Shown: in pieces, positions 8,601 to 9,812 of the stretch | Layout: every line of letters starts with the position of its first letter | Numbering within the stretch: position 1 is the first letter of the stretch | Source of the DNA: Deltaproteobacteria bacterium | GTDB lineage: Bacteria > Desulfobacterota > UBA8473 | NCBI GenBank assembly: GCA_030621455.1 | Contig: JAUXHQ010000041.1 | Coordinates: 1-9,812, forward strand | DNA length: 9,812 nucleotides | Reading direction: 5' to 3' | Notes under the pieces: model-generated | Databases searched by the model: none | What the model was told of the DNA's origin: nothing | What the model saw: only the letters and a program-made list of their open reading frames with translations | Made by a program: the position numbers and the translations under genes

Positions 8601-9812
8601 AATCCGATTCAATAAAAAACTCAGAGCCCTCAATAGGGATCGGTTTTCTCCGACCCGTGGTGTCAGGTTCCGTCAAACGGGTACGGATACATTCTATGCC
8701 TGTAACCTTCCCACCTTCCTGTGAGATCCTCACAGGAGCTACAAGAAAATGAATCTTGACACCCTCCTTTTCGGTCTCCTCTATCTCTTCCGGTTCAGCG
8801 AGCATCTCCGTCCGGGAACGGCGGTATATGATGTTAACCTCGCTGGCCCCCAATCGAAGGGCGACCCGGGCGCCATCAAGGGCTGAATGACCGCCGCCAA
8901 TAACCACGACCTTGCCTTCCAGTTTCTTCAGCCTCCCCAGATGAACCTCCCTCAGGAAGGAGGTAACATCGGGAACTCCTTCGGTTCCCTCTTCCCCTGG
9001 TATCCTGAGTTTCAGGCCATTCCACGCACCGATAGCCAAAAAGATAGCACTCGCCCCGTGTTCCCTGAGTTCCTCAATGGTAACGTCCTTTCCTATGGCC
9101 GTATCCGTCTGAATCTCTATACCATACCGTTTGAGGTTTCCTATCTCTGCATCCAGCACAGACCTGGGAAGGCGGTGTTCCGGGATACCGTATCGCATCA
9201 TTCCGCCCGCTTCGGGCATAGACTCATATACGATTACCTTATACCCATCAAGGGCAAGGAAATATGCAGCGGTAAGTCCGGCAGGGCCTGAGCCTATGAC
9301 AGCAACCTTCTCATCTCTAAGTGTTATTTCGGGTATTGGGATATCGCTTAGTTGTACATGATCAGCAGCTACTCGCTTTAGTTCTCGTATGGAAATCGCT
9401 TGGTCCACTTCAAGCCGCCGACAGCTTTGTTCACAACGGTGGGGACAGATGCGACCTAGTATACCGGGGAACGGGAGGTCCTTCATTATGATATCAATGG
9501 CTTCCCTGTACTTCCCTTCTTTAACCATAGCCACATAACCCTGCACATTAAGATTGGCAGGGCAGGCCATTCTGCAAGGCGCAGTATCGAGTTTTTCCAA
9601 TGCGAAACTGCCGGGGATTGCCTGAGGGTATTGAATATAAATCGCCTTGCGACTCCCCAGTTTCATATCGTATTCATTGGGTCTCTCCACAGGACAGACC
9701 TGGGCGCAATCACCACAGGCCGTGCATTTAGCAGGATCGATATGACGAGGGGTTTTGTGTATCATCACCTGAAAGTTCCCCTTTTTCCCCTCAATCTTTT
9801 CAATAGTTGAAC
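5614..9812 (-). CDS. hdrA: Giant HdrA-family flavoprotein with nested GltD-like NAD(P)H oxidoreductase module (5' end outside window)
   Basis: Partial gene: the frame is open to the right edge. Residue numbers count from the GTG at 9768, but 14 more codons precede it, including EGKKGNFQV, which matches the HdrA segment just before the first ferredoxin motif. Order seen: [4Fe-4S] C15-x2-C18-x2-C21-x3-C25 and PNEYD...RKAIYIQYPQA (HdrA, 5-50); GltD N-terminal Fe-S domain C65/C69...C108/C112/C116; GltD FAD site VIGSGPAG (157-164); NAD(P)H site VIGGGHSALD (289-298); FAD end GVFAGGDA (431-438); Cys cluster 528-544; rest of HdrA module 1 with CVGSRD (630-635) and CCMYAIKEA. A second HdrA module starts near 830 (VGVFVCNCGINIGG), with CTPRTHEPLF (899-908), FAD site VVGGGVAGM (976-984) and CVGSRNE (1128-1134). 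It ends with two [4Fe-4S] motifs, C322/325/328/332 and C352/355/358/362 (all +1000). No membrane segment or signal peptide is seen. Likely a cytoplasmic flavin-based electron hub taking NAD(P)H, linked to MvhD. Large HdrA variants are known in sulfate reducers (HdrL). Bifurcation is inference. Confidence 0.9.
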   Translation of the reverse strand, partial: STIEKIEGKKGNFQVMIHKTPRHIDPAKCTACGDCAQVCPVERPNEYDMKLGSRKAIYIQYPQAIPGSFALEKLDTAPCRMACPANLNVQGYVAMVKEGKYREAIDIIMKDLPFPGILGRICPHRCEQSCRRLEVDQAISIRELKRVAADHVQLSDIPIPEITLRDEKVAVIGSGPAGLTAAYFLALDGYKVIVYESMPEAGGMMRYGIPEHRLPRSVLDAEIGNLKRYGIEIQTDTAIGKDVTIEELREHGASAIFLAIGAWNGLKLRIPGEEGTEGVPDVTSFLREVHLGRLKKLEGKVVVIGGGHSALDGARVALRLGASEVNIIYRRSRTEMLAEPEEIEETEKEGVKIHFLVAPVRISQEGGKVTGIECIRTRLTEPDTTGRRKPIPIEGSEFFIESDYIIPAIGQEPDCESLGKDHGLEVSKWNLLVVNPETLQTNIPGVFAGGDAITGPATVIEAVEAGKRSARYISKYLRGEVLPTEWQEEPPVGTNWTEMAEDEPARERAEIPTLPVEKRLSGFEEVNLGMDEDAAQREADRCLDCGGCCECFQCVTACKAEAVTFETHAQQEETETIDVGSVILAPGFQPFDPSQFENYGYARHPNVMTSIEFERILSATGPTMGHLVRLSDKKEPTKIAWLQCVGSRDINQCDHPYCSSVCCMYAIKEAVIAKEHSDNDLDCAIFFMDIRTHGKDFEGYYNDARDKHGVRFLRNRVHTVTPIPGTDDLEIRYVTESGEVKTEVFDLVVLSVGIEISPESVALAERLGIELTEGNFCKTTTFEPCTTSRDGIFVCGAFQGPKDIPESVMEASAASCGAAISLTPARGTLVQEKSFPNEIDVTDQLPRVGVFVCNCGINIGGIADVPAIVEYAKSLPGVVYVEENLFTCSQDTQDKMAEVIEEQKLNRVVVAACTPRTHEPLFQETMRDAGLNAYLFAMANIRNQCTWVHRDFPEAATEKAKGLVRMAVAKVRKAKPLKQETVPIDHTALVVGGGVAGMNSALSLAQQGFQVHLLEKTDQLGGLARKIHYTIEGDDVISFVDGLSSKIEANPDISIHFNAEVKEHSGFVGNFRTVVKSNSGKEREISHGVTIVATGAKAYEPKDKEYLYGEDDRVLTSLEMEGRIAGKDEKLKDLKSVVMIQCVGSRNEENPNCSRICCQGSIKNALKLKEINPDMHIYILYRDMRTYGLLEEYYRKAREKDVIFVHFNENQPPEVKPEKDSLVVKIRDHVLDADIEIEADLVSLAVGVAGDKENPISLQMKLPVNPEGFFQEAHVKLRPVDFHSDGVFLAGMAHGPKPIKDALAQSSAAVARALTVMSKETFPLSSEKSIVDGTMCAACLTCVRACPYDVPYINADGVAEIEPAECQGCGICVSMCPRKAIQLNNYTDDEILASIAAI

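Noticed and set aside
1..9812. CRISPR array, tRNA, rRNA, insertion sequence or prophage genes.
   Set aside because: I saw no spaced direct repeats, no cloverleaf-like segment and no transposase or phage protein signatures in any frame.

Overview
The window looks like part of a chromosome from an anaerobic bacterium that uses the Wood-Ljungdahl (reductive acetyl-CoA) pathway. The best guess is a Desulfobacterota-type sulfate reducer or syntroph. That guess rests on the gene set (MetF/MetV, MvhD, a very large HdrA fused to a GltD-like module, and a NuoG-like formate dehydrogenase) and on the use of selenocysteine. Taxonomy is inference, because no rRNA or marker gene is present.

Layout. A small GNAT acetyltransferase lies on the + strand at the left (125-562), preceded by a perfect REP-like palindrome (30-57). 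It converges on a long minus-strand gene cluster that fills the rest of the window. In transcription order, right to left, the cluster is: a giant HdrA/GltD fusion cut by the right edge (9812-5614), mvhD (5470-5051), metV (5019-4351), metF (4347-3454) and fdhA (3429-757). Gaps are 143, 31, 3 and 24 nt, so at least mvhD-metV-metF-fdhA should be one transcript, probably with hdrA.

Two of these genes appear broken but are best read as selenoprotein genes. In fdhA an in-frame UGA (2394-2392) falls exactly at the Mo/W-ligand position of formate dehydrogenase. It is followed by a 6-bp hairpin with a GGUCU loop, the same loop as the E. coli fdhF SECIS as I recall it. In mvhD an in-frame UGA (5272-5270) replaces the first Cys of the conserved C-x4-C-H motif and is followed by a 7-bp hairpin with GGA at its tip. 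Read through, the products are 890 and 139 aa. A standard gene caller would split both genes.

How the genes may work together (inference). FdhA interconverts CO2 and formate. MetF/MetV interconvert methylene-THF and methyl-THF. MvhD is the known electron adaptor between Hdr-type complexes and hydrogenases or formate dehydrogenases. The HdrA fusion carries FAD, many [4Fe-4S] clusters and its own NAD(P)H:FAD oxidoreductase module. The operon therefore encodes both redox steps of the methyl branch together with a flavin-based electron hub, possibly a bifurcating or confurcating complex joining NAD(P)H, ferredoxin, formate and methylene-THF. No hdrB, hdrC, hydrogenase or nuoEF gene is seen in the window. 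The direction of the pathway (CO2 fixation or acetate oxidation) cannot be read from the sequence.
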